Origin: Streptomyces sp. NRRL B-1140
GTDB lineage: Bacteria; Actinomycetota; Actinomycetes; Streptomycetales; Streptomycetaceae
Assembly (NCBI RefSeq): GCF_001280065.1
Contig: NZ_LGEA01000089.1
Coordinates: forward strand, 1-64,000
Direction: 5' to 3'
DNA: 64,000 nt
Below the pieces are notes generated by a model. The model had not been told where the DNA came from. It was given only the letters and a program-made list of their open reading frames with translations, and did not search any database. The position numbers and the translations under genes are program-made. Positions 26,374-34,161 of this stretch are shown piece by piece; within the stretch, counting starts at the first letter, position 1; every line of letters starts with the position of its first letter.

Positions 26374-26496
26374 CTACTGCATAAACTGCCCCACGCAGGC
26401 GATGATCGCCACAAGCAACCCCGCCAAGCCGATGCAGAGCTGCGCCTTATCGACGCTGGTCCACTTCCTGCGGGGCTTGCCCATGTCAGGGTTCAC
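26374..26496 (-). CDS. Small 40-residue membrane peptide
   Basis: GTG 26496 is preceded by a strong GGAGGGG site 5-6 nt upstream and encodes a 40-residue peptide: a basic N-terminus (MGKPRRKWTSVDKAQ) and a single hydrophobic helix (LCIGLAGLLVAIIACVG) ending FMQ. It lies alone in low-GC DNA of the tRNA-Pro scar. A Lys/Arg-rich start plus one helix is seen in phage, plasmid and toxin-type peptides, but no family is recognised. Coding status rests on the ribosome site and composition. Confidence 0.5.
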   Translation of the reverse strand: MNPDMGKPRRKWTSVDKAQLCIGLAGLLVAIIACVGQFMQ

Positions 26497-27083
26497 CGCC
26501 ACCCCTCCCTTCCTCGCCCCGGCACCTCTCGACGGGTGCCGATGTCCCTCAACTCCCGCCCGCACGCGGCCAGTTCGTTGGAGGATCAGGTGGAGCGTGG
26601 CCAATGATAGACGCCCCCTTCTAGATTCCAAAGTTGCCAGGTCAGAGGCCCCTTCGGCGCGGATCCATCGCCTTAATCGGTAGCCAATTGGGCGCGAAAT
26701 AGTCACCAACTTGGTTGCAGACTTAGATGGCAACTAAGTCTCCAACTAGCTTCACGGGTAGATGAACTCGATTAATGCTCGCGATTTACAACCCGTAACG
26801 CCAAGCCAGTAAGCAGGAAGCGGTAACTAGACTCCTTAACGCGCTGCGGTTAGCTGGCGAGTTAGCTTCATGAGATTTGGCGGAAGAGTAGATGGTCCGC
26901 TCGTTGCTAAGCGGTCGGCGGAGTGGCTGCCTAAGCCGTGGAGCCGACCGTCCCAGCCACAGAGAACTTCTCCCACTCCATGCCCGCAGCTCGCCAGCGC
27001 GCCGCAGAGGCGGCGCGCGCCCGCGCCGTGCGCGGGCCATGTGAAGGAGCGAAACTCTTACTGCGGTGCAGTTGAGCGCGCGG
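26497..27083. other. Low-GC gene-free stretch
   Basis: About 590 nt with clearly lower GC than the rest of the window, with runs such as TTGGTTGCAGACTTAGATGG (26711-26730) and several GTTAGC/GCTAAC-type patches between 26.68 and 26.90 kb. Open frames here have no Streptomyces codon bias. I see no gene; it looks like imported, decaying DNA, possibly part of an old element control region. Confidence 0.4.
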
Positions 27084-27311
27084 TTACAGGGCGAACGGCT
27101 TGTAGGACAGGGCTCGGTCGACGACCTTCTCCGCCGTCAGGTGAGGGCCGTTGTCCCAGAAGACGTAATCGCTGATGTGTGGGCAGCCAAGCCCACGTAC
27201 GAGCACTGTGAGGATGTCGTCGGCTTCGGCCTCGTCGGCGTATTCGGCGGTCATGAGTCGCTGGACGAGGTGGATCGCTTCCGCTCGACTCATGTTGCGG
27301 GGAGTGGTCAC
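27084..27311 (-). CDS. Colicin/pyocin-immunity-like small protein
   Basis: A 75-residue acidic protein with the pattern of the colicin-E/pyocin immunity family: SRAEAIHLVQRLMTAEYADE, EADDILTVLVRGLGCPHISD, then the hallmark SDYVFW and a C-terminal EKVVDRALSYK helix. Such proteins inhibit a nuclease bacteriocin by binding it. No nuclease toxin gene is seen next to it, so it is an orphan. Its start overlaps the Nudix stop, so the two are cotranscribed. Family assignment is from the motif and length. Confidence 0.65.
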   Translation of the reverse strand: MTTPRNMSRAEAIHLVQRLMTAEYADEAEADDILTVLVRGLGCPHISDYVFWDNGPHLTAEKVVDRALSYKPFAL

Positions 27312-27793
27312 GCTGCCTCGGTGCCGGGTGTCTGGCCGTGCTCCAAGTAGACCGGCGAAGCCGTGTCCCGTGCCGCTGTCGCTGCGATGACGCGTCGGGC
27401 CAATCGCGGGATGGTGTGCTCCGAGATCTGGTCTGGAGTGAAGAAGGCGAACTTTTTCAGCTCCTCGGGCTGCAAGCTGATCCGGGCCAGATCGTCCTGG
27501 CCGAGCTGGCCGCCGTCGAACAGGAACAGCACCTTGTCGCCCTCAGCCTCGTTCGGAGCCCAGTCGACCGCGAGCAGACGTCCAAGGGGTGGGGTGATGC
27601 CCAGTTCCTCCTGGATCTCGCGGACGGCCGTATGCAGGGGCGACTCGCCGGCCTCGACGTACCCGCCGGGGATCTCCCAGTGGTCCTTGTACGTGGGTTC
27701 CACCAAGAGAACCCGCCCTGCGGCATCGAAGAAGAGCGCACCCGCTGCCATGCGCGGATGCGCCATCTTCGCTTCCTGTGCGTTCAGTGCCAT
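27308..27793 (-). CDS. Nudix hydrolase
   Basis: A 161-residue protein with a complete Nudix box (GGYVEAGESPLHTAVREIQE followed by ELGI), preceded by HWEIPG. It hydrolyses a nucleoside-diphosphate-linked substrate; which one cannot be told. The start may be ATG 27793 or the second Met at 27766. It is first in a two-gene unit with the immunity-like gene and lies next to a decayed integrase, as Nudix genes often do in actinomycete integrative elements. Confidence 0.9.
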   Translation of the reverse strand: MALNAQEAKMAHPRMAAGALFFDAAGRVLLVEPTYKDHWEIPGGYVEAGESPLHTAVREIQEELGITPPLGRLLAVDWAPNEAEGDKVLFLFDGGQLGQDDLARISLQPEELKKFAFFTPDQISEHTIPRLARRVIAATAARDTASPVYLEHGQTPGTEAA

Positions 27794-27838
27794 GCCGCCG
27801 AGAGTAGACAGCTCTTATGACATGCAGCCCGTACGCCA

Positions 27839-28170
27839 GGTTCGCCAGGTGCGGCGCAGCCTGGCGCGTCGCGTGGAAGGCCTGTGGCAGCAGTTCGAGG
27901 ACCAGGGCTCGGAGCGGCTCGCCGCCGGCGACAACTGGGAGCAACACGAGCTGAGGATCAACGCCGACGAGTGGACGCCCCGGGGCGCTCCGGCACAGGT
28001 TCGTGCCTCTGCTGTCCGACCGTGGCGTCCCGCTGGAGGAGATCTCCCGGCTCGTCGGGCACTCCGGCACAGCCGTGACCGAGGAGGTGTACCGGAAGCA
28101 GATCCGGCCCGTGATCCAGACCGGCGCCGTGGTCATGGACGGCATCTTTGAGCGGGCCTCGGAGCGGTAG
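27839..28170 (+). pseudogene. Decayed tyrosine integrase, C-terminal part
   Basis: The first part reads RRSLARRVEGLWQQFEDQGS then ERLAAGDNWEQHEL, as in the catalytic domain of Streptomyces integrases. A segment is then missing, NADEWTPR follows, and a shift into the next frame restores LRHRFVPLLSDRGVPLEE, ISRLVGHSGTAVTEEVYRKQ and the end ASER, stop TAG 28168-28170. The second His (LVGHS) and nucleophile Tyr (EEVY) remain. The frameshift lies in CGGGGCGCTC near 27980-27990. The gene points at the 3' end of tRNA-Pro, the expected place for an integrase of a tRNA-targeting element. Confidence 0.8.
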
Positions 28171-28196
28171 TCACGCAGACAGACACGCAAAACGAA

Positions 28197-28232
28197 TCAG
28201 ACCCACCTAGGAACGTTCCTAGGTGGGTCTGA
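28197..28232. terminator. Perfect 36-nt palindrome between integrase remnant and tRNA
   Basis: TCAGACCCACCTAGGAAC (28197-28214) is followed at once by its exact reverse complement (28215-28232). It lies between the rightward integrase remnant and the leftward tRNA-Pro, 16 nt beyond the tRNA 3' end, and probably ends transcription from both sides. Confidence 0.65.
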
Positions 28233-28247
28233 CCTTGTACTTCACTG

Positions 28248-28321
28248 TCGGGGTGGCGGGATTTGAACCCACGACCTCTTCGTCCCGAACGAAGCGCGCT
28301 GCCAAGCTGCGCTACACCCCG
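28248..28321 (-). tRNA. tRNA-Pro (anticodon CGG)
   Basis: A cloverleaf can be drawn: acceptor CGGGGTG with CACCCCG, anticodon arm CTTCG-TTCGGGA-CGAAG with anticodon CGG (28285-28287), and T-arm containing GGTTCAAATCC. The discriminator is A and CCA is not encoded. tRNA-Pro genes are known attachment sites of integrative elements such as pSAM2, which fits the integrase remnant at its 3' side. Confidence 0.95.
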
Positions 28322-28368
28322 ATGTCGCTGCTGTCGCGGCGACGACGTTTACTTTAGCCCACCGGTGG

Positions 28369-29139
28369 CTAGAGACGAAATCCGGTTTTGCCGCGGTGGC
28401 GGATGGGGTTCGGGCGGGCGTGGTCGAGGGCCACGAGGAGGACGGCCAGGGCGTAGAAGGAGAGGCCCAGGAGGAGCGCGTTGCCGAGGACCCGCTTGAA
28501 GCCGTCCTGGCCGACGTCGAGGAACGGGTAGAGGTAGCGGTCGGGGGTGCCCGGGAGGAGCAGCTCGCCCCGGGTGAGGCAGAAGGCCAGGTAGGCCATC
28601 GGGTAGAGGAGCCAGGTGCTGGCCTGGCGGAGGTGCAGGCGGCCGGGGGACGTGAGCAGGAGCCAGTCCAGTACCGCGGCGATCGGGGTCACCGTGTGCA
28701 GGGTCGCATGAGAGACGGCCTGCCAGCCCGTCGGTGTGGCGGCCTCGCCCGTGAGGGAGAACGGGCTCGCCTCGTTCGCCAGGAGCAGGTGGTGCACCAA
28801 CGCCGCGATCACGACGTAGAGCAGCGTCGCGCCCATGACGGCGCCCGGCAGAGGACGGCCGGCCGTCCACGCGCGGCGGGCCGACAGGATCATGACCAGG
28901 GCCAACAGCAGATTGCTCTGGATCACGAAGTAGCTCAGGACCCGGGCCGGCTCGCCGAGGAGCAGTTCCAGTGCCACGCCCCCTGCCGCCGCGAGGGCGA
29001 TCGACAGGCGGAAGGCCGCGGCAGCGGGGCGGCGGACCGGGGTGACGACGGCCGTGGCGGGCACGGGAGCGGGTTTCAGCGCCGGCGGGGACGGTATCGC
29101 TGGGAGGTCCGGGATGTCCCGGGGTATCGGGGCGGTCAT
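28369..29139 (-). CDS. Pr6Pr-family membrane protein
   Basis: A 256-residue protein with a Pro-rich cytosolic N-terminus (about 38 residues) and six transmembrane helices. Features of the family visible here are YFVIQSNLLLALVMIL after helix 1, a His-rich stretch (HATLHTVTPIAAVLDWLLL) and WLLYPMAYLAFCLTRGEL. The family is related to FAR-17a/AIG1; the function in bacteria is unknown. It lies downstream of the tRNA-Pro 5' end on the same strand. Confidence 0.85.
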   Translation of the reverse strand: MTAPIPRDIPDLPAIPSPPALKPAPVPATAVVTPVRRPAAAAFRLSIALAAAGGVALELLLGEPARVLSYFVIQSNLLLALVMILSARRAWTAGRPLPGAVMGATLLYVVIAALVHHLLLANEASPFSLTGEAATPTGWQAVSHATLHTVTPIAAVLDWLLLTSPGRLHLRQASTWLLYPMAYLAFCLTRGELLLPGTPDRYLYPFLDVGQDGFKRVLGNALLLGLSFYALAVLLVALDHARPNPIRHRGKTGFRL

Positions 29140-29256
29140 GCCCCCACGCTGACAGAAGCGGACATAGGGGGCGATGTGGGCGGGGCTGTGCGGGTTACGC
29201 CCACCCGGGACGGGGCCGCCCCCGTCCCGTCACCTCCCCCTGCCGGCCTCAGCTCC

Positions 29257-30195
29257 TCACGGCCTCACGGCCTCGCGCCCCACCAGCGTCAGCAGCGTCG
29301 CCTCCGGCGGGCAGGCGAACCGTACCGGGGTGTAGCGGTTCGTACCGCAGCCAGCCGATACGTGCAGGTAAGACGTGTGGCCCTCCGCCGTGTGCGTGGA
29401 CAGGCCCTTCACCCGCTCCGTGTCCAGGTCGCAGTTGGTGACCAGGGCGCCGTAGAAGGGGATGCACAGCTGGCCGCCATGGGTGTGGCCGGCCAGGATC
29501 AGGGGGTAGGCGTCGGCTGTGAAAGCGTCCAGGCTGCGCAGGTAGGGGGCGTGGACCACGCCCATCGAGAAGTCGGCCGACTCGGACGGGCCGCCCGCCA
29601 CCTGCGCGTAGCGGTCCCGCTTGATGTGCGGGTCGTCCAGGCCCGTGAGCTCCACCGAACCGCCCTGGAGCTTGAGCTCGCCGCGCGTGTTGGTCAGGTT
29701 GAGCCAGCCCGCCGCGTCGAAACCGTCCCGCAGGTCCTCCCACGGGTTGTGCACCACGCCCTCGGCCGGCGCGTTGCCGTTGAGCCCGTGGCGGCCCTGG
29801 GCCTTCTCGAGCAGGTAGCGGGCGGGGTTGCGCAGCTTGGGGCCGTAGTAGTCGTTGGACCCGAAGACGTACGCGCCGGGGAACTCCATCAGGGGGCCGA
29901 GGGCGTCCAGGACCTCCGGAACGCCCTCCGGGTCGGAGAGGTTGTCGCCGGTGTTGATCACGAAGTCGGGGCGCAGGCCCGCCAGGGACCGCAACCAGCG
30001 CTGCTTCTTGCGCTGGCCGCCGACCATGTGGATGTCGGAGACCTGGAGCACGCGCAGGGGGCGCATTCCCGGGGGCAGGACCGGGACGGTGACCCGGCGG
30101 AGGCGGAAGGAGCGGGCCTCGAAGCCCGCCGCGTACACCAGACCGGCGGCGCCAGCCGCCGCGATTCCCAGGGGGACTCCGTATCGCGCGCGCAT
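29257..30195 (-). CDS. Metallophosphoesterase (YkuE-like)
   Basis: A 312-residue protein with one N-terminal transmembrane anchor (PLGIAAAGAAGLVYAAG). Dimetal-site motifs are complete: QVSDIHMVG (DxH), NTGDNLSD (GDN), FGSNDYYG (GNx-type) and LAGHTHGGQLCIP (GHTH). The family includes UDP-2,3-diacylglucosamine hydrolase relatives and broad phosphoesterases, so the substrate is unknown. It starts at ATG 30195, divergent from the YqeY gene. Confidence 0.92.
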   Translation of the reverse strand: MRARYGVPLGIAAAGAAGLVYAAGFEARSFRLRRVTVPVLPPGMRPLRVLQVSDIHMVGGQRKKQRWLRSLAGLRPDFVINTGDNLSDPEGVPEVLDALGPLMEFPGAYVFGSNDYYGPKLRNPARYLLEKAQGRHGLNGNAPAEGVVHNPWEDLRDGFDAAGWLNLTNTRGELKLQGGSVELTGLDDPHIKRDRYAQVAGGPSESADFSMGVVHAPYLRSLDAFTADAYPLILAGHTHGGQLCIPFYGALVTNCDLDTERVKGLSTHTAEGHTSYLHVSAGCGTNRYTPVRFACPPEATLLTLVGREAVRP

Positions 30196-30328
30196 ACGGC
30201 CATCGTGTCAGACCCCGGCCGCGGTCCGTGCCGGGTGGTGCCCGAAATCCCCTGATCGCACCGGCCCTTCGGCCGCGGGCGCCTAAATCGAGGGCGCCGT
30301 CCCTCCCGGACCTGCGACAATCGACCGC

Positions 30329-30793
30329 ATGACCACGCTCAAGTCGAAGCTGCAGGATGACCTCAACGTTGCGATCAAGGAGCGCGACGAGCTGCGCTCC
30401 TCGACGCTCCGGCTGACGCTCGCCGCGATCACCAAGGAGGAGGTCGCGGGCAAGGAGAAGCGCGAGCTCTCCGACGACGAGGTCCAGAAGGTGATCACCC
30501 GGGAGGCGAAGAAGCGCCGTGAAGCGGCCGACGCCTTCGCCCAGGGTGGCCGTGCCGAGCAGGCCGAGCGGGAGAAGGCGGAGGGCGAGGTCCTCGCCAC
30601 GTACCTGCCGCAGCAGCTGTCGGACGAGCAGCTCCAGCAGATCGTCGCCCAGGCGGTCGAGGAGGCGAAGGCGGCCGGTGCCGAGGGGCCGCGGGCCATG
30701 GGCGCCGTCATGAAGATCGTGAACCCGAAGGTGGCCGGGCAGGCCGAGGGCGGCCGTGTCGCCGCAGCCGTGAAGAAGCTGCTGGCCGGCTGA
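30329..30793 (+). CDS. GatB/YqeY domain protein
   Basis: A 154-residue helical, highly charged protein: TTLKSKLQDDLNVAIKERDE at the start, EVQKVITREAKKRREAADAF mid-protein, and YLPQQLSDEQLQQIV in the second half. These are the YqeY signatures; the family resembles the tRNA-binding tail of GatB. Role unknown, possibly linked to aminoacyl-tRNA amidation. It converges with the penicillin-binding protein gene. Confidence 0.93.
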   Translation: MTTLKSKLQDDLNVAIKERDELRSSTLRLTLAAITKEEVAGKEKRELSDDEVQKVITREAKKRREAADAFAQGGRAEQAEREKAEGEVLATYLPQQLSDEQLQQIVAQAVEEAKAAGAEGPRAMGAVMKIVNPKVAGQAEGGRVAAAVKKLLAG

Positions 30794-30931
30794 CCGACGG
30801 GATCGGTCCGGGGCCCGGGAGACTTCTCGGCCCTGGCCCGGCCTCCGAGTCGACGCCGATCCCGGCAGCCCCGTGCCGCGCCGTGCCGCCGCGGCGCTGC
30901 TGCCGGTCGGCCGGCCCTTCGGCCGGACGGC

Positions 30932-30971
30932 GACGGCCCCTCCCCACCCACGCGGGTAGGAAGGGGCCGTC
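30932..30971. terminator. Stem-loop between yqeY and the PBP gene
   Basis: GACGGCCCCT (30932-30941) pairs with AGGGGCCGTC (30962-30971) across a 20-nt loop between two convergent genes, with a TTTCC just to the right. Confidence 0.6.
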
Positions 30972-31001
30972 TGCGTTTCCTCGGGCCCTCGGGCCCTCGG
31001 T

Positions 31002-33299
31002 TCAGCCGAACCTGCCGCCGTTGCCGTTGCCGTTGCCGCCGCCGTTGTCCTGGCCCCGGAAGAAGCCCTCCGGGATGGAGAACGAGGGCGTCGGGAAGGG
31101 CTCGCCGCCGCCTCCGCCGTTGTTGTTGCCGCCGACCAGACCGCCGATGAAGCCGTCGTTGTCGTCGTTGCCGCCGTCACCGCGGCCGTTGCCGTCGCCG
31201 TCCCCGTCACCGCGGTCCCGCGGCTTGCTGTCGGGGATGTGGACGGTGTTGAAGTCCTCGACCGGCTTGCCCTCCAGCGCGCCGGACATCATGTCGCCCC
31301 AGATCGGGCCGGGGACCTCACCGCCGAAGACCTTGGGGTACGACCGGCCGCCGATGGTGATGCCGACCATCTTGCGCTTGTGCGCGGGGTCGCCGACCCA
31401 GACCGCGCCGGCCATGTTCGGCGTGTATCCCACGAACCAGGCGGCGTAGCGCTCGTCCGTCGTACCGGTCTTGCCGGCACTGGGGCGGCTGCCGAGGCCG
31501 GCCTTCTTACCCGTACCGTCCTCGACCACGCCCTTCAGCAGCGTGTTGATCGTGTCGGCGGTGTTCTCCGACATCGCGCGCGAGCAGGTCGACTTCGGGA
31601 CCTCGAGCGACGTGGTCTTGTCACCGACGCGCCGGCTGGCCGACTCGATGGCGACCGGCGTGCAGTGCATGCCCCGCGCGGCGAAGGTGGCGTACGCGTT
31701 CGCCATGGTCAGCGGGGACATCTCCTGCGTGCCGAGGGCGATGGAGGGTACCTGCGGCATCTTGTTGCCGTCGGCCCGTACGACGCCCATCTTCTTCGCC
31801 ATCGTCGTCACCGGGCAGATGCCGATGTCGCTGATCATCTGCACGTAGTAGGTGTTGACCGACTTGGCGGTCGCCTCCCGCATGTCGTACGGGCCCACCT
31901 CGGAGGAGTTCTCGTTCTGCAGCTTGGCCGGGTTGGCGGGGTCGTTCATCCACCGCTTGCCGTCGCAGGCCGAGACCGGGCTCGGGTACGCCATCCGGTA
32001 CGGCGAGGAGTACACCTTGTTCGCCGGCATGCCGTCCTCGAGGGCCGCCGCGGCCACGATCGGCTTGAAGGTCGAACCGGGCTGGTAGCCGATGCCGCCG
32101 CCCATCGACTGGTCGGCGGAGAGGTTGATCTGCGTCTCGTTCTTCTTGAAGCCGTACGGACGCGACTGGCCCATGGCGAGAATCTTGCCGGTGCCGGGCT
32201 GGACGATCGTGGCGGCGGTGGCCACCTCGTCGCTCTTGTAGACGTGGTCCTTGATGGACCGCTGCGCCGCTTTCTGGGCCTGCGGGTCCAGCGTCGTGCG
32301 GATGGTCAGGCCGCCCTGGTTCCAGATCTTCGCTCGCTGCTCCTTGGTCTTGCCGAAGACCGGGTCGGTCAGGAAGACCTCGCGCACGTAGTCGCAGAAG
32401 AAGCCGGCGCCCTTGACCGACGTGATGCAGCCGTTCTTGGGCTTGCTGACCTTCAGGCCGAGCGGCGCCTTCATCGCGTCGGCGGCCTGCGCCGTGGAGA
32501 TGTCGCCGACGTCCGCCATGCGCTGCAGCACGGTGTTGCGGCGCTTCATGGCCTCCGTCTCGTCGTTGACCGGGTCGTACCGGCTGGGCGACTGGACGAT
32601 GCCGGCGAGCAGGGCCGACTGCTCGAGGGTGAGGTCCTTGGCGGACTTGGAGAAGTAGCGCTGGGCGGCGGCCTCGACGCCGTAGGCCTGCTGGCCGAAG
32701 AACGTGATGTTCAGGTAGTTCTCGAGGATCTTCTTCTTACCCAGCTCCTCCTCGACCTGGATCGCGTACTTGAGCTCGCGGATCTTGCGGCCGATGGTCT
32801 GCTGGGTGGCCTGCGCGACCTTCGTCGGGTCGTCGCCCGCCTCCTCGACGAAGACGTTCTTCACGTACTGCTGTGTCAGCGTCGAGGCGCCCTGGGAGAC
32901 CTCACCGCTGCGCGCGTTCTTGTCGAGGGCGCGCAGGACGCCCTTGAGGTCGACGGCGCCGTGCTGGTAGAAGCGCGAGTCCTCGATCGCGACGATCGCC
33001 TTCTGCATGTACGGCGAGATGTCCTTGAGGGGAACCACCGTGCGGTCGCGCGAGTAGACCGTGGCGATCTGGCCGCCGTCGGCGTCGAGGATCGTGGTGC
33101 GCTGACTCAGCGGCGGGGTCTTCATGTTGACCGGGAGCTCGTCGAAGCTCTCGACCGATCCCTTGGCCGCCAGGCCCAGCGCTCCCACGGCCGGCAGGGC
33201 GATTCCGGCCAGCACGGCTCCCGCGAGGACACTGACACCGAGGAACTTGGCGGCCTGCTGCGTAGGGGACAGACCACCGCCCGAGCGCTTGTTTGGCAT
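31002..33299 (-). CDS. Class A penicillin-binding protein (transglycosylase/transpeptidase)
   Basis: A 765-residue bifunctional peptidoglycan synthase. An N-terminal membrane anchor (about residues 18-44) precedes the GT51 domain with catalytic Glu in IEDSRFYQHG (near 106) and GASTLTQQYVKN. The transpeptidase domain has GSTFKPIV (SxxK), SVNTYYVQ (SxN) and GKTGTTDERYAAW (KTG). The last 70 residues are an unusual Gly/Asn/Asp-rich tail (DGDGDGNGRGDGGNDDND). It lies upstream of and divergent from wblA, as in S. coelicolor. Confidence 0.95.
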   Translation of the reverse strand: MPNKRSGGGLSPTQQAAKFLGVSVLAGAVLAGIALPAVGALGLAAKGSVESFDELPVNMKTPPLSQRTTILDADGGQIATVYSRDRTVVPLKDISPYMQKAIVAIEDSRFYQHGAVDLKGVLRALDKNARSGEVSQGASTLTQQYVKNVFVEEAGDDPTKVAQATQQTIGRKIRELKYAIQVEEELGKKKILENYLNITFFGQQAYGVEAAAQRYFSKSAKDLTLEQSALLAGIVQSPSRYDPVNDETEAMKRRNTVLQRMADVGDISTAQAADAMKAPLGLKVSKPKNGCITSVKGAGFFCDYVREVFLTDPVFGKTKEQRAKIWNQGGLTIRTTLDPQAQKAAQRSIKDHVYKSDEVATAATIVQPGTGKILAMGQSRPYGFKKNETQINLSADQSMGGGIGYQPGSTFKPIVAAAALEDGMPANKVYSSPYRMAYPSPVSACDGKRWMNDPANPAKLQNENSSEVGPYDMREATAKSVNTYYVQMISDIGICPVTTMAKKMGVVRADGNKMPQVPSIALGTQEMSPLTMANAYATFAARGMHCTPVAIESASRRVGDKTTSLEVPKSTCSRAMSENTADTINTLLKGVVEDGTGKKAGLGSRPSAGKTGTTDERYAAWFVGYTPNMAGAVWVGDPAHKRKMVGITIGGRSYPKVFGGEVPGPIWGDMMSGALEGKPVEDFNTVHIPDSKPRDRGDGDGDGNGRGDGGNDDNDGFIGGLVGGNNNGGGGGEPFPTPSFSIPEGFFRGQDNGGGNGNGNGGRFG

Positions 33300-33707
33300 G
33301 AGGGCAGCCTACGTTCTCATTCGCCGGACAGGCGTATAGGCCTTGGCCTAAGCTGCTCTCAACTGTCACAGCAGTGAGGCCACGTATCAATACGTCCGGC
33401 GACCCCGAATCGTTCTGGGTGTTCCCCGACTTTTTTGTTGGGGTCGTGTCCGAATCCGCCTTGTGTGTCATACGGCGTCCCTTGTGACGCAACTGAACTG
33501 TCCTGGTTTGCCGGGAAAGTTACGTATGTCGCCAGCTCACTCCCCCGGGTGATCTGCCGCTTACCCATAGTCCGTTCGGGCCATTCAAGATTGGGCCCGC
33601 TGGGGGTGTTGCGCTGTGCCCACCTTCCGTAACGTCCTCAACTGGCGGCGGTGAATATGCCGCTGCCGCCGTGGGGGAGCCTCGATTCGGGAGAGGACGG
33701 CGCCGGT
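33300..33707. other. Long divergent control region of PBP and wblA
   Basis: 408 nt without a gene, less GC-rich than its flanks around 33370-33550 (TCCCCGACTTTTTTGTTGGG). wblA in Streptomyces is known to have an extended, multiply controlled upstream region, which fits. A stem GGCGGCGG/CCGCTGCCGCC straddles 33643-33670, close to the start. No unambiguous promoter hexamers can be fixed by eye. Confidence 0.45.
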
Positions 33708-34046
33708 ATGGGCTGGGTAGTCGACTGGAGTGCGCAGGCGGCCTGCCGCACTACCGATCCGGATGAACTGTTCGTTCAGGGAGCAGCGCAGAACAGGGCC
33801 AAGGCGGTGTGCACCGGATGCCCGGTGCGTACGGAGTGCCTGGCCGACGCGCTCGACAACCGCGTCGAGTTCGGTGTGTGGGGAGGCATGACGGAGCGGG
33901 AGCGCCGCGCACTGCTGCGCAGGCGTCCCACGGTGACCTCCTGGCGCCGGCTGCTGGAGACGGCGCGCTCGGAGTACGAGCGGGGGTGCGGTGTGCTGCC
34001 CCTCGACGACGATGAGATCTACGAGAACTACGCGGCGGTGAGCTGA
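33708..34046 (+). CDS. wblA: WhiB-like iron-sulfur regulator WblA
   Basis: A 112-residue WhiB-family protein starting at ATG 33708 (MGWVVDWSAQAACRTTDPDE) with GAGAGGA upstream. The four cluster-binding Cys are in AACRTTD, KAVCTGCPVRTECL; the family G(V/I)WGG motif follows (FGVWGGMTERERRALL) and then a basic tail (RRRPTVTSWRRL). Sequence and length fit WblA closely as I recall it; WblA is a global repressor-type regulator of antibiotic production and controls sporulation. The longer frame from 33651 adds residues without conservation. Confidence 0.95.
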   Translation: MGWVVDWSAQAACRTTDPDELFVQGAAQNRAKAVCTGCPVRTECLADALDNRVEFGVWGGMTERERRALLRRRPTVTSWRRLLETARSEYERGCGVLPLDDDEIYENYAAVS

Positions 34047-34082
34047 GGAGCCCCTCTCGGGGGCGCCCCAGGTCCAGGTCCG

Positions 34083-34101
34083 AGGGCCCTTTCCGGGCCC
34101 T
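34083..34101 (+). terminator. Stem-loop after wblA
   Basis: AGGGCCC (34083-34089), loop TTTCC, GGGCCCT (34095-34101), then TCG. It lies 37 nt after the wblA stop, between convergent genes. Confidence 0.6.
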
Positions 34102-34161
34102 TCGTGATCATCTGCGAGTCCTGGCGCCTCTCAGGCGCCCCGCGCCCTCACCCGGTTGCGC

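Larger units (their letters stand above)
25749..28248. mobile_element. Scar of an integrative element at tRNA-Pro
   Basis: A 2.5-kb block between an intact MFS gene and the 3' end of tRNA-Pro. It differs from its surroundings in lower GC (especially 26.58-27.07 kb), broken HTH pieces, a decayed tyrosine integrase pointing at the tRNA, a Nudix hydrolase and small accessory proteins. Actinomycete integrative elements such as pSAM2 insert at the 3' end of tRNA genes with the integrase next to the site, and Nudix genes are common in them. I found no second copy of the tRNA 3' end, so the left limit is approximate. Confidence 0.6.

Noticed and set aside
27363..28151. 262-codon rightward frame taken as a single gene
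   Set aside because: Its first half is the antisense of the Nudix gene; only the portion after about 27839 is integrase-like, and that is frameshifted.
33651..33707. 19-residue N-terminal extension of WblA
   Set aside because: The WblA length and conserved start MGWV fit ATG 33708; the extension carries no conserved residues.
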